This document shows, in pieces, positions 25,845 to 41,195 of a stretch of DNA of 64,000 bases. The notes beneath the pieces are model-generated. The model did no database searches. It saw nothing but the letters and a program-made list of their open reading frames with translations, and was not told where the DNA came from. Location: positions 33,824,917 through 33,888,916 of the forward strand of contig NC_088872.1 in NCBI RefSeq assembly GCF_032884065.1. The letters are read 5' to 3'. Made by a program: the position numbers and the translations under genes. This stretch comes from Artemia franciscana (taxonomy: Eukaryota; Arthropoda; Branchiopoda; Anostraca; Artemiidae). Position 1 is the stretch's first letter; each line of letters opens with the position of its first letter.

Positions 25845-26180
25845 GTGGGAAAATTGGAAGAATTGGTCAAATAGTGGAAATAGATGAATCCATGTTTACA
25901 AAAAGGAAAAATAATACAGGAAGAATCTTACCGCAACGGTGAGTGCTTGGTGGAGTATGCTGGGAAACCGGTGAAAGATTTTTAGTGGAGGTCCCCGACC
26001 GAGGAGTAGAAACTTTACTCCAACAAATTAAGCTTCACATAGATCTAGGATGAAAAATCGTTTCAGATTGATGGAAGGGCTACAACACAACTGAGCTGGA
26101 ACAAGCAGGTTTCACTCATTTGAAAGTGAACCACAAAAATAATTTTGTCGACCCAGAAACCGGCGCCTCTACCCAAAAGT
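25845..26180 (+). pseudogene. Merlin-type (ISXO2-like DDE) transposase relic
   Basis: One plus-strand frame reads GRIGQIVEIDESMFTKRK, then VLGGVCWETGERFLVEVPDR, then KGYNTTELEQAGFTHLKVNH and NNFVDPETGASTQK. These are the hallmarks of ISXO2-like DDE transposases of the Merlin superfamily: the VEIDES catalytic-Asp segment, the GG..TG..F.V.VPDR strand and the VNH..NFVDP.TGA.TQ segment. The frame is broken by at least four stop codons (for example TGA where family members usually have Trp). It is therefore inactive. The N-terminal zinc-binding part and terminal inverted repeats were not found. It sits between LINE fragments of opposite orientation. Confidence 0.75.
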
Positions 26181-26299
26181 AGAGATCCCGCCATCCATTA
26201 TGTAATCATTTTCATACTAAGTAGAGTGCATGTGGCGGGCGGCAGTAAAGGCAGAAGGCTGAATTCATTTTAAAGCGATTCTAGAGAACTTAGCATTAA

Positions 26300-26870
26300 C
26301 TAAAATTCACTTCTCGAGCGTGTTTTATGGAATAGACAAGTACCAACAGAACCAAAATTTTCGTACAGCCTACTGTTTGAAATACGGCCAGTCAGCCGGG
26401 CACCCAGAAAAATCTGTAGGCAATGCCTCTGGAAAACATCTAACAATTCTTCATCCGCCTTTCGGAGCACCCATGCTTCAGAACCACATTTGACAACTGT
26501 CATCACTGTAGCTTCCAATATTCTAATCTTTTGTTTGCAGATTTATCTATTTTTAACATCTTCACTGCTCCCACCGTCTTTAGTAATAGTACTACCAAGG
26601 TAAGTGAAGCTGTCCACCTGATCAATCTTTTCGTCATCCAGGGGCGCTTCTCCATCTTCACTCATTCCTATCCTTTGCGACAGAGTCTTCTTAACATGAA
26701 GTTTCAAACCTATTCTAGCACCCTGGACTCGTAAAACCTCTAAAAGTTCATTCATTTTGATCACACTTTCATCTAGTATGCTTAATCTAATCATCATAAT
26801 CTAATTCCAGGAAAGTTTTTTCCAACCCATTTGATTCCGTGTTCTCCCATTGCCTTTCCTGTGCTCCTTA
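26300..26870 (-). mobile_element. Non-LTR retrotransposon relic (reverse transcriptase palm/thumb)
   Basis: The minus strand reads RLSILDESVIKMNELLEVLR, VQGARIGLKLHVKKT and KIDQVDSFTYLGSTITKDGG (26543-26797). After a frame break it continues MEATVMTVVKCGSEAWVLRK and LLDVFQRHCLQIFLG (26300-26518). This is the segment after the catalytic YADD box of a craniofacial-development-protein-2-like LINE. Around 26790-26815 the YADD box itself reads LDYDD followed by a stop. The copy is fragmented by frameshifts and is inactive. Confidence 0.75.
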
Positions 26871-26879
26871 CAAAAAAAA

Positions 26880-27440
26880 CATAGTAAAATGAATGAATAT
26901 TTAAAAGTTTTACCAGTTCAGGTCGGACAAATGGGCTTGAAAAGTAATATTAGAAAGACAATTACCCAGACTAGTAATAAATGAGATTGAAGAGATGATG
27001 ATAAGCGACAAGAAAATCGATCAAGCGGATAGCTTCAAGTACCCTGGTAGCATTATTATTAAAGATGATGGACCCCAAGATGAAGGGTATTTTTTGAAGT
27101 TAAAAAAATTGGAAGGATAGGAAAAAAGTTTTCGAACTGAGATTATAATATTGGAAAGCACGGTGCTGAGAATGGTCAATCATGGCTCCAAATTGTGGCC
27201 ACTAAAAGGCTGAGGAAGATGTGCCAGATGTTTTCCACAGGAATTGTCTAAGTATATTTTTAGGTACTCGTTTGACTGTACGTATATCGAACAATGAGCT
27301 TTAACAAGAATAAGGTTGTATTCCATTTTATAGGGTTAAAATGAAAGAAAGTTTAGGATAGTAGACCACATTTTATGCATTACGGCTGATTCATGGCCAA
27401 AAAGGTCATTCCGAATGGGCTGAGAAAAGTTCATAAAAAA
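26880..27440 (+). mobile_element. Second LINE relic of the same family, opposite orientation
   Basis: The plus strand carries ISDKKIDQADSFKYPGSIII (about 27000-27060), then a diverged STVLRMVNHGSKLW segment (about 27155-27205). These correspond to KIDQVDSFTYLGS and the ATVMTVV..GSEAW segment of the minus-strand copy next door. Many stops are present. The two copies face each other head to head at about 26875. Confidence 0.6.
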
Positions 27441-28019
27441 GGGATCGATAGGTAATTGGATCCTCATATGGAGGGGTTAAAGAGTGAGTTTTTGAGTTTA
27501 TTGTTGTAGACGATAAACTGTGATGAATCCAGGCGGTTAAGTTCTGTAATGAGTTGTCAGCAGTAGTTTCATTTTTTTTCTGTTAGCTATCAGTTATGTA
27601 AAGAGTAGACCAAATTTAATTCTTATAAGTGACTCTCTGTTAGTATTGCTCAGGTCTCCCTGGAACCATTTTAACAGTGCCAATGGCCAAAGAAAAAGAA
27701 GTTTTAACTTTTTTTTTTCATTATTTTTCACAATTTTTTAAACCGTCACCGTGAGAACTTTCAAACTTTTTCTCGTGGGAAAGAAAGAGGTTGAGGTAGG
27801 AACTTAAATTTCTTCCCTGGAGCTACTTTGACCGCTGGACTCCCTACCAATAGTCAGATTTACCCAGGATAAATAGAACAATCAGGTTAAATAGAGCTTA
27901 GTGTCATTCAATCCATAGACAATTGAAGTAAAAAAAAGGCGCTTATAAAATGGCAAAATAAGTAAAGAGAGCTTTTATTATAGTTGAACTATACAGTATA
28001 ATATTATTATTATAAAGTC
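27441..28019. other. No recognisable feature
   Basis: Short frames only. A T-run at 27709-27718. Confidence 0.4.
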
Positions 28020-30480
28020 ACTTCAAACACAAGAAACTGGTTTATTAGCCGGACACATGTGCTGTGACACAAATTCTTGGGCAAAAACCATCACCTTATT
28101 TTTCAAATACCATAAATGCCAGTATTTCAAAGATATTATGGGACTTGGTATTAACCAAGTGACATATAGCAATCGCCAATTGTGTCGGTCTGTCTGTCTG
28201 TCTGTCGGTCCCGGTTTTGCTACTTTAGGAACTTCCAGGTAAGCTAGGACGATGAAATTTGGCAAGCGTATCAGGGACCGGACCAGATTAAATTAGAAAT
28301 AGTCGTTTTCCCGATTTGACTATCTGGGGGGGGGAGTAGGGGGCCGGTTAATTCGGAAAAAATAGAAAAAAATGAAGTATTTTTAACTTATGAGCGGGTG
28401 ATTGGATCTTAATGAAATTTGATGTTTGGAATGATATTGTGTCTCAGAGCTCTTATTTTAAATCCCGACCGGATCTGATGAGATTGGGGGGAGTTGGAGG
28501 GGGGTGAAACCTAAAATCTTGGAAAACACTTAGAGTGGAGGGATCGGGATGAAACTTGATGGGAAAAATAAGCGCAAGTCCCAGATACATAATTGACATA
28601 ATCGGAACTGATTCGCTCTCTTTGGGGTAGTTGGGGGGGGGAGTAGTTCTTAAAAATTAGAAAAAATGAGGTATTTTCAACTTACGAACGGGTGATCGGA
28701 TCTCAATGAAATTTGATGTTTAGAAGGATATCGTGTCTTAGAACTCTTATTTTAAATCCCGACCGGATCTGGTGACGGGGGCGGGGAGTTGGGAGGGGGA
28801 AACCTAAAACTTGGAAAACACTTAGAGTGGAGGGATCGGGATGAAACATGGTGGGAAAAATAAACACAAGTCCTAGATAGATGATTGACATAAAAGGAAC
28901 GGATCCACTCTCTTTGGGGTAGGTGGGGGGGGGGGTATTTCTGAAAAATTAAAAAAAATGAGGTATTTTTAACTTACGAACGGGTGATCGGATCTCAATG
29001 AAATTTGATATTTAGAAGGATATCGTGGCTCAGAGCTCTTATTTTAAACCCGACCGGATCTGGTGACATTGGGGGGGGGGAGTTGGGAGGGGGAAACCTA
29101 AAACTTGGAAAATACTTAGAGTGGAGGGATCGGGATGAAACTTGGTGGAAAAAAACACGAGTCCTAGATACATGATTGACATAACCAGAACGGATCCGCT
29201 CTCTTTGGGGTATTTGGGGGGGGGTTAATTCTGAAAAATTAGAAAGGTATTTTTAACTTACGAACGGGTGATTGGATCTCCATGAAATTTGATATTTAGA
29301 AGGATATCGTGTCTCAAAGCCCTTATTTTAAATCCTGACCGGATCTGGTGACATTGGGGGAAGTTTGGGGTGGGGAAACCTAGAATGATGGAAAACGCTT
29401 AGATTGGAGGGATTGGGATGAAACTTGGTTGGAAAAATAAGCAGAAGTCTTGCATACGTGATTTACATAATTGGAATGGATCCGCTCAATTGGGGGGGGA
29501 ATTCTAAAAAATAAAAAAAATGACGTATTTTAACTTACGAAGGAGTGATCGGATCTTCATGACACTTCATCTTTAGAAGGACCTCGTAACTCAGATATCT
29601 TATTTTAAATCTCAACCGGATCAAGCGTAATTGGGGGGGGGGGCAGTTGGGGGGACGGGAAATCTTAGAAAATACTTAAAGCGGTGAGATCAGAATGAAA
29701 CTGGATGGGAAGAATAGAAACCTGTCTAAGATACGTGACTGACATAACTGGACCGGATCTGCTTTCTTTGGTGGAATTGGGGGGGGGGGTAATTTTGAAA
29801 ATTGAGGTATTTGTAACTTACGAAAGGGTGACCAGATCTTAATGAAATTTGATATTTAGAAGGATCTTGTGCTTTAAAGTTGTAATTTCAAATTCCGACC
29901 AGATCCTGTGACATACGGGGGAGTTGGAGGGGGAAACCGGAATTCTTGGAAAACATGAAAATTGGGGTATTTTTATCTTACGAATAGATGATCGGATCGT
30001 CATGAAATTTGATTTTTAGAAGGAATTCATGTCTCAGAGCTCTTATTTCAAATCCCGACCAGATCTTTTGACATTGGGGAGAGTTGGAGGGGGAAATCTT
30101 GGAAAAACACTTGGAGTGGAGGAATCGGGATGAAGCTTGGTGGATAGAATAAACAAATGTCCTTGATACGTGATTGACAGAATCGTACTGGATTCACTCT
30201 CTTTGGGGGAGTTGGGGGGGGAGGGGTTCAGTGATTTGGCGAGTTCGGTGCTTCTGGACGTGCTAGGGCGATGAAAATTGGTAGGCGTTTCAGGGAGCTG
30301 CACAATTTGACTTGATTAAGTCGTTTTCCCAGATTCGACCATCTGGGGGGCAAAAGGGAGAGGAATAATTGGAAAAAATTAAGCATTTATAACTTACGAG
30401 TGGGTGATCGGATCTTAATGATATTTGATATTTAGAAGGACTTTGTGACTCAGAGCTCTTATTTTAAATCTTGACCGGCA
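28020..30480 (-). repeat. Long array of ~280-300-bp diverged repeat units
   Basis: Units marked by 'ggtgattggatctcaatgaaatttgatatttagaagga' start near 28395, 28690, 28985, 29265, 29540, 29825, 29980 and 30400. Each is followed by 'gtgactcagagctcttattttaaat', a G-rich run and 'ggagtggagggatcgggatgaaacttggtggg'. The first part (28170-28270) holds a (GTCT)n tract and 'gctaggacgatgaaatttgg'. The array is the inverse of the family at 21601-22150 and 53085-54220. Proline- and serine-rich frames here are repeat artefacts. Confidence 0.85.
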
Positions 30481-30615
30481 TTAAGCCTCTTATTTTCCTT
30501 TTTAAATCAATTTATTGATTCATAGAATTTTGTTAGAGCTCATACCATATGATCTCTTGGCTCTTAGCTCTTCTCGCTTCGTCACAAGTGCCATATGAGC
30601 TCTTAGCTCTTGTTT
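30480..30615 (-). repeat. Head segment of the ~290-bp repeat family
   Basis: Reverse complement of the 'acaagagctaagagctcatatggcacttgtgacgaggcg' head seen at 21601, 48783 and 53085. It closes the array and overlaps the end of the methyltransferase pseudogene frame. Confidence 0.8.
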
Positions 30616-31308
30616 TTCAACTGATTCACAAGTCTTCCAGCCATTTTCATCCGTTCGCTCTCTCAGATAAGAACTACTATGGTTATTTGACACCACCTGA
30701 ACGATCGAATAAGTTACGACCACTCCCTTGCACGCATGTTGTATGATGTTGTCTACAAACACTGATTCAAATTTTAATGGGTCATTTTCATCAACCTCTA
30801 CACTCATCACCCAGTCAAACTTACGTTTCAAGTCCCGGGGTAAAGCAAGGACAATATGTTTAATGAAGCCTGAAGTCATCTTTTCAATGTTTAAAGCCCC
30901 ATCTTAACCTTCGTAATGTGATACAATGTGAGGTGTATAAAATCAGATGAGGTACTTTGCTGAAAAATACTTTTCGTCTTTATCTTTATATTTGCTTTGA
31001 AAAATTGCTTCTTTCTTTCGTAAAAAATATCGCCCATAGCTTCCTTCACCAGCACCTAGGTCTAAAACCGAACCGTTGTTGATAATATTTTCGGGCCCTT
31101 GTGTAAATTTCAGGCTTCAAACAAGATTATATCCACCTAAAATGTTCTCTTCCTCGAAGGATTCGCGAATATTATCAACACCTTTCTTTTCAGGAAATTC
31201 AGCATTGTTTTTTCTTCCATAGCTATTTGTATCCCAATTGACATCACCAGAAACAATTAGATTGTTATTAGTTTCACTTCTTAAGGCGTAGACTATTCTT
31301 CTAAACAT
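30520..31308 (-). pseudogene. SAM-dependent methyltransferase-like pseudogene ending in a repeat
   Basis: A single minus-strand frame from 31308 reads MFRRIVYALRSETNNNLIVS, then NGSVLDLGAGEGSYGRYF, which is motif I of class I SAM-dependent methyltransferases. After a gap comes KRKFDWVMSVEV, then FESVFVDNIIQHACKGVVV. This order matches small methyltransferase-like proteins I know from arthropods and nematodes. The frame holds three stops (two TGA and one TAA, between about 30900 and 31130), so it is broken unless the gaps are introns. No clean splice sites were seen. The last ~30 codons (ELRAHMALVTKREELRAKRS onward) come from the head of the ~290-bp repeat, so the original C-terminus is lost. 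The exact family is uncertain. Confidence 0.65.
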
Positions 31309-31602
31309 CTTCCGTGAATTTGGATATTGAGAGCATTTGCTTCTCTGATCGTGCTGTTTGTACTATAGCTTAGCTAAATTTTGAAACATTATTTAAAGTT
31401 TATGAACCTTTATACTGATTCGAAATTTTAATTTTTTTTATTAGACACGTATTTTAAGTTATGTTTTGTTAGTCCAAGGTATATAAACATGGTCCCTACT
31501 CTCACTTTTACGCTTATCTTATCAGTCTTCAGAGGGTAGTTCCTTTACTTATTGAGACTCAGTTCCTTTCATGGCTGGAGGCGGATAAGACAGCAGGAGT
31601 AG

Positions 31603-31881
31603 ACCCCCAGGTCGAACAATCTAGAACCAAAGTCCATTGATGGTAGGGGTACGACCACAGGACACTCGCTTTATTTTAATGGGGATGGCGAAGCATTCTC
31701 CGTTGCCTACCGCAATTCCGTAAGCCCAGAGGACTCAGCACCAATAATTGTGAGGGTGCAGCATTGTTCCATGGGAGGGTTTTGTGGTATCCTTGCGCGC
31801 CACCGCCGCAAAGGCTTCAGTGCGGTGCCGAAATTTTATAGCAAGGAATTATTTTCTGAGATTGCTGAGAGGCAAAAATAA
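31603..31881 (+). CDS. ATG-less open frame, possible exon or coding relic
   Basis: A 92-codon frame runs from just after an in-frame TAG (31600-31602) to a TAA at 31879-31881. It includes GHSLYFNGDGEAFSVAYRNS and VRVQHCSMGGFCGILARHRR. Base composition is markedly richer in G+C than the flanks. There is no ATG near the start and only a weak acceptor (..GGAGTAG|ACC), so if real it is a last exon or a decayed fragment. I recognise no family, and a structured RNA or old transposon piece cannot be excluded. Confidence 0.25.
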   Translation, partial: TPRSNNLEPKSIDGRGTTTGHSLYFNGDGEAFSVAYRNSVSPEDSAPIIVRVQHCSMGGFCGILARHRRKGFSAVPKFYSKELFSEIAERQK

Positions 31882-34410
31882 GGCAAAACTTGCTATTCAG
31901 TAGCACATTGAATACATAATTTTGGATTTCCCTCAATTTTTTTTAAATTTACTTATCTGCAGTGGAATTTAAATTATCTTTCAACTGTTTCTGTCTTCTT
32001 CACTACACTGTAATAATCTGTAATTAGAATGATTTTTGACTAGCCCTGATATTCCTCGAATACCTTTTTTTTATAAATGTTCCTTCTTTTGGTTCCACCA
32101 ATATTTATAAAATTTTCGCCAAACTTCTAAGATCAGTAGCATTCAACCTGCTGGACATCGGCTAATAGGCTAACTGGCTAAGACGCGTTTTATTTGAAAA
32201 CTTTTATTTCATTACTCCTAAGTGAGAGGATTCAATCGTGAAGCAATGAGAAACAGAAGTCACAGTAGCGCAGAGAGTGAATTGTTGGGAAGTATCAACC
32301 TCCTTATTATGTAGATAAATTACTGACTACTTAAGTTCTAATGTTGTTCTATACTTTTAAACATTTCTTTTTATATTTGATTTCGATTCATTTTCACTAT
32401 CATATTCAGGCGCGAATCTCCGGCATTTTTATTGGGGCGGTAAGAGGAATCCATATTCCAATAGTCAAGTGGTATGGGATATATATATTTTTTTCTCCAA
32501 GTTATCGGGGACAACTGACCCCCCCCCACCCAATGACGCCCCTGATCATATTCATTTTAATTGACCCTTAGCTTTTCCGCCGAAGCTCAACTTATCCATT
32601 TACAATGTCCTCTTGATATTTTTTAAAATGGGGCCTTAAATGCCAAAATCATCATTTCCGGTCCGGTCTGCAACCTCACTGTCCTATCGTCATCTGACCA
32701 AGTAGCCTCATTTTCTTTGACATATGATGAATCCTGAGGGAAATTAGAGTTGCTGCTCTTGAGAAAACACAAAAGCCACATTCACACAACTGGTTGGGGT
32801 AGCTGATCCACTGACAGCACCTGAGGTTACAGCCTTCTTTTCAGTCTCAGGTTGTTAAGTTTATTTTTTTAGAGGAAACTTCACTGGAAAAATATTATTC
32901 ATCTCGAGTCCCCAGTACCATGTAGTGTCGGAGCCCCCTGGGCCAGGGCAAAAGTAGTAACTAATTAAAAAACAACAGATTTACATAAAAGCCATCTAAT
33001 GGTACAATGTAAACATAATCGTTTACTTCACTATAAAAATACTTTACAATAATTAGGGAGGATTCCATTTTACAGCCTGATCACATGCATGGTCCAAATA
33101 TATTCCTCAGCTAAAAGAGATACTTGAAGATAAATCGTTTCTCCGTATTGATAGGAAGAACCGCTCACTAGAATTTGGCCCTAAAATCTACGCCTTTCTA
33201 AAAACTACACAAACAACCTCTCTATTTTGTGTGGACTGTGTAATTTAATGTTTAGAGGCAAATTTGGCACCGTGTTGCAATTTGACCTCTGAAACTAGGA
33301 TGATATTCGTTTAGCTTTTCAAAAATCATAAGTAAATAAGCTAGCTCCCAATTTTCAGTCAAAGTCTGGTCAAAATTGTTGCGTATCTGTTAGGAATTAC
33401 CGTAACTAGGAGATTCTTTTGATATGATTATTGTCGCCACAATTTCATTCTTTAGAGTTTCAATTACTATTAGACAAGTCATATGTATGTAGTTTTCTTT
33501 TTGTTACCAGCATTTCTAAATGTTGAATGTGTTAAATTTATTTAAATTTGTTAAGACAAACATTTCTATTTTGGGAGAGGGAATTTAAACTCATTGGAAT
33601 CATGCTTTAAAAAACCCCCCAAAAAAACAGTTAACTCACTTACGCTCTGGTCACTTGCCCCTTGTCTTAGTACTTACCGTTTTGTTATTGTCGGAGTAGT
33701 AATGATACCGAAAACAAATGTGTGGTATTATAATAGCAGCGTTACAGCATTAACTAGCAGAAGCTCTTGACAGTTTCAGAAAAATACAAGTTACTCTACT
33801 AATTGTAGAAAAAACTTTGAAAAATGAAAGTCAGCTTGACTGAGTTAATTCCGACAAAATCTTCGGTTGATAGGCTAATCGGAGCTATTAGGTCATGGAC
33901 GTAGGTTAGAAATTATATTCAGCTGAAAGTATTATGCTTGGAATCTCGTGGCGGTTTTTGCTTGATTGTTATGTTTTTTTTTTCTTATTTTCACAGCTGT
34001 AGTTTTTTATTACCTCTACTGTGGGTATAATACTCGTGTTAACTGCAAAGTTTGAAGGTCTGAATACAGACTTCATATATTTTCTTGGTTTTCTGTAGAG
34101 CACACACTTCATTGTAAGACAGCAAAAAAATTTTACGGATTACATCCTGCTATTTACCTTAGGTAATTTCTCTGCGTTTTAATTTTGAATTTCTGTATTT
34201 GCTTCATTAAAAAAATATATTTTTTTTCATTAAATTTTTAACTTTTATAAGGTCTGATTATAAAATGGGACAGCTACTTTTCGTTGCTGGAAGAATTATA
34301 AATTGTACTTGTCTTTGACAATTTTCAGAGAGATCTGAAAACGAGATAATGATAATTCTTACTTCTTTTAACTGGAGCTCTGAAATACAAAAAGATGGCT
34401 TAATATAACT
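31882..34410. other. No recognisable gene
   Basis: AT-rich DNA with only short frames. A C-run at 32520-32528 is simple sequence. I see no domain, tRNA or clear repeat copy. Confidence 0.45.
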
Positions 34411-34740
34411 TTGAGCTATCTTAAACAAGTGGTGAGCACGCTAGACTTGAGATCTTTTGTCCCCGAGGACAGGCGTTCGAATCCTGGTGTTGCTGGTTAT
34501 TTGGTTTGGAGTGGGGATCAGCAGCGTGATTCTGTATGCTTAGCCAGAGTCAACCTATTTCTAAATGGGTACCTGGAGAAATATGGGGAAGGTAAACACA
34601 AAGGGCGTGTGACAGCCAAGGAAGACTGGCCCCCAACCCCCCATTGTACTTCCTGACTGAAGGGTTGTGAGACGGAGATCAACACCACCAGTAGGAACTG
34701 TTAAGTCCAATGCCGTACTCTTTACCATTACCTTTATTTT
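34411..34740 (+). mobile_element. tRNA-Ser-derived SINE
   Basis: The head at 34423-34500 resembles tRNA-Ser(UGA): 'agtggtgagcacgctagacttgagatct' gives the A-box and anticodon arm, 'gtccccgaggac' a long variable arm, and 'gcgttcgaatcctgg' an intact B-box. The 5' acceptor side is eroded. An unrelated body of ~230 bp follows ('gagtcaacctatttctaaatgg' ... 'gtactctttaccattaccttta'). A tRNA-related head with internal Pol III boxes and a non-tRNA body is the SINE pattern. The 3' end is approximate and no target duplication was found. Confidence 0.7.
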
Positions 34741-35512
34741 TCGTCCTGATGCCACTGAAAGAAAAACAAAAGGCAAAGAGGACAAGAACATTGTTTTTTT
34801 CTGAGTATTGTAATGGAAAGAAGAGATATCAGGGAATTGAAAAATAGGCATAGTGTAGTCAAAGAAGTGGAATAAAGGTTGCAAAACAAGGAAATCCATA
34901 CATGGAGTAAAATATACATCAAGTTCCCTTTAGGTTTATTGGACCAGACATGGTGCAAGTTAATTAATTTTAATTTGAAGTTTAATTGAAATTAAATTTG
35001 AGATTCTCTATTTCGCTACATTAATTCAATTTTCAGGCAGTTCATCCGATTGACTCATAAGATAGATCTTAGACTTCTTGACCCACGGCCGACCAATCCG
35101 AAAACAAAAAAGAGTGAGACGGAAGGGAAAGGGGCGATCTTGACTAACAGGTTTACTTTACTAGGAACTCGTTAATGAGAGATATCGTCTTGCCGGGTCT
35201 TTTCTTTCTTTGTTTTAGATTAGGCTTCGTTTTGAAAAAACTCCCACTGAAACTGAAGTTCGGTCTGCTCGTTTCTCTTTTAATGACAGGTCATGCCTTC
35301 TGCCTTTTGCTTTGCCCGAGTCTCAAATTGATCTCTTTAAAATTATTTATTTAATGTTCAACTCTCGTATTCTCAGCATTCCACAATTACAATAATTTTG
35401 ATCACTGACTTAGATACTAACATTTTAAAAGGAAACCCAAGGTATGCCCAAGTCAAAAGTCAAGTTATGACACTAGAACTTAAAAAAAAACTCCAGGAAT
35501 AAACGCGAGCAT
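34741..35512. other. No recognisable feature
   Basis: Short frames without motifs, downstream of the TMEM199-like gene. Confidence 0.4.
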
Positions 35513-35518
35513 TTAATA
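35513..35518 (-). terminator. Possible poly(A) signal (ATTAAA) of the TMEM199-like gene
   Basis: ATTAAA on the minus strand about 40 bp beyond the stop at 35560, a common variant signal at a suitable distance. Confidence 0.35.
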
Positions 35519-35559
35519 AGACAAACTAGGAAAATAACAAAAAATGAACAATCCACACA

Positions 35560-40075
<4,516 letters not shown>

Positions 40076-40394
40076 CTGCAAGACAATTGAAACGGTATTC
40101 AAAACTGTTTTCAGGTCTGTAGCCCAGATAGTGGATTCTTATGCAAGATAAGTTCTTTTTGCAAATGAATTTCGGGAAAATCAGTAAATTCCAATGTAAA
40201 CTATGAAAAAAAAAATTTTTTGGATAAACTTAGTAACTAAACTATGAAAACAGCAATCCTAAAAAAAAATCCAATAATTCTATGGCAAAATTTAGGGATT
40301 TTCCCAGATTTTCCTTTAATATTGATGAGTAAACTTCAATTGATTTTGGTTATTTTACTAAATTTGTAGCATATGGGTTCTCGCTAAGATTTTA

Positions 40395-41195
40395 CTACTA
40401 CTACTAACAATTCACAGCAGCGCCAAATGGCCTGATGCCAAAACAGCTACACCAGCTCTTCCTCCATCCTAATCTTTTCAAAGCAAACCTCTTTACATCC
40501 GCCCAAAAAATTTCCATTTTACTTAAATCCTTCCTTAAGACCTCCTCCCACTGCATTCCGATGGGACCTACTTTATGTTTGGCCGAAAAGAACGATTTTT
40601 GACAATCCATGATTGTTCATCCAAAGAACGTGTCCTAGCCATCACAACCTTTTTGTCATTATAGCCCTAAAAAGCGGGATAGAACCACATTTCATGTAGC
40701 TTGCTGTTTGAAATACAATCAGTCAGACAGGTACCCAAAAGAATCCGTAGACAATTTTCCGGAAACATCTAGCAATACCTTGCTTGACCACTGTCATCAT
40801 TGTGCCTTTGAATATTCAAATCTTGGTTCGCAGACTTATTTTCCAATTCTTTCAAACTTTTTCCCCAAATGTGAAAAAAAAACAACCTGGGTATCGACTA
40901 TTCAACTTTTAACATCTTCACTGCATGCACCATCTTTACTACTAACAATAACGGGTAATTGAGGCTATCCACTTGATTGATCTTCTTGTTACCCAGCGTA
41001 ACCTCTTCAACATAACTTTTCTCCAGTCTTATGTATTTAGTCTTCATAATATCAAAGCCTATTCTTGCACCCTGGACTCTCAAAACCTCCAAAATATCAA
41101 TCCTTTTGCAAATATTTGCTACCAGGACCCTCAGATCCTCAGCATAATCCAGGTTTACAAGAGTTTTACTTTCATTCAAAGTTATAATTTTCATA
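40395..41195 (-). mobile_element. Non-LTR retrotransposon relic, RT to 3' end
   Basis: The minus strand reads NLDYAEDLRVLVANICKR, then EVLRVQGARIG and KKINQVDSLNY (40898-41194). Toward the 3' end it reads MQWEEVLRKDLSKMEIFWAD, then VKRFALKRLGWRKSWCSC (40404-40610). This is the same LINE family as at 3890, 25241 and 26300. The catalytic YADD box has become YAED and the frames are broken. The element ends near a 'ctactactaac' tract at about 40395. Confidence 0.75.

Noticed and set aside
31550-31900. Possible SRP RNA or snRNA gene, from a 'cccaggtcg' string and stem-like segments
   Set aside because: Only a short string resembles SRP RNA. No overall fold or box elements matched any RNA family I know.
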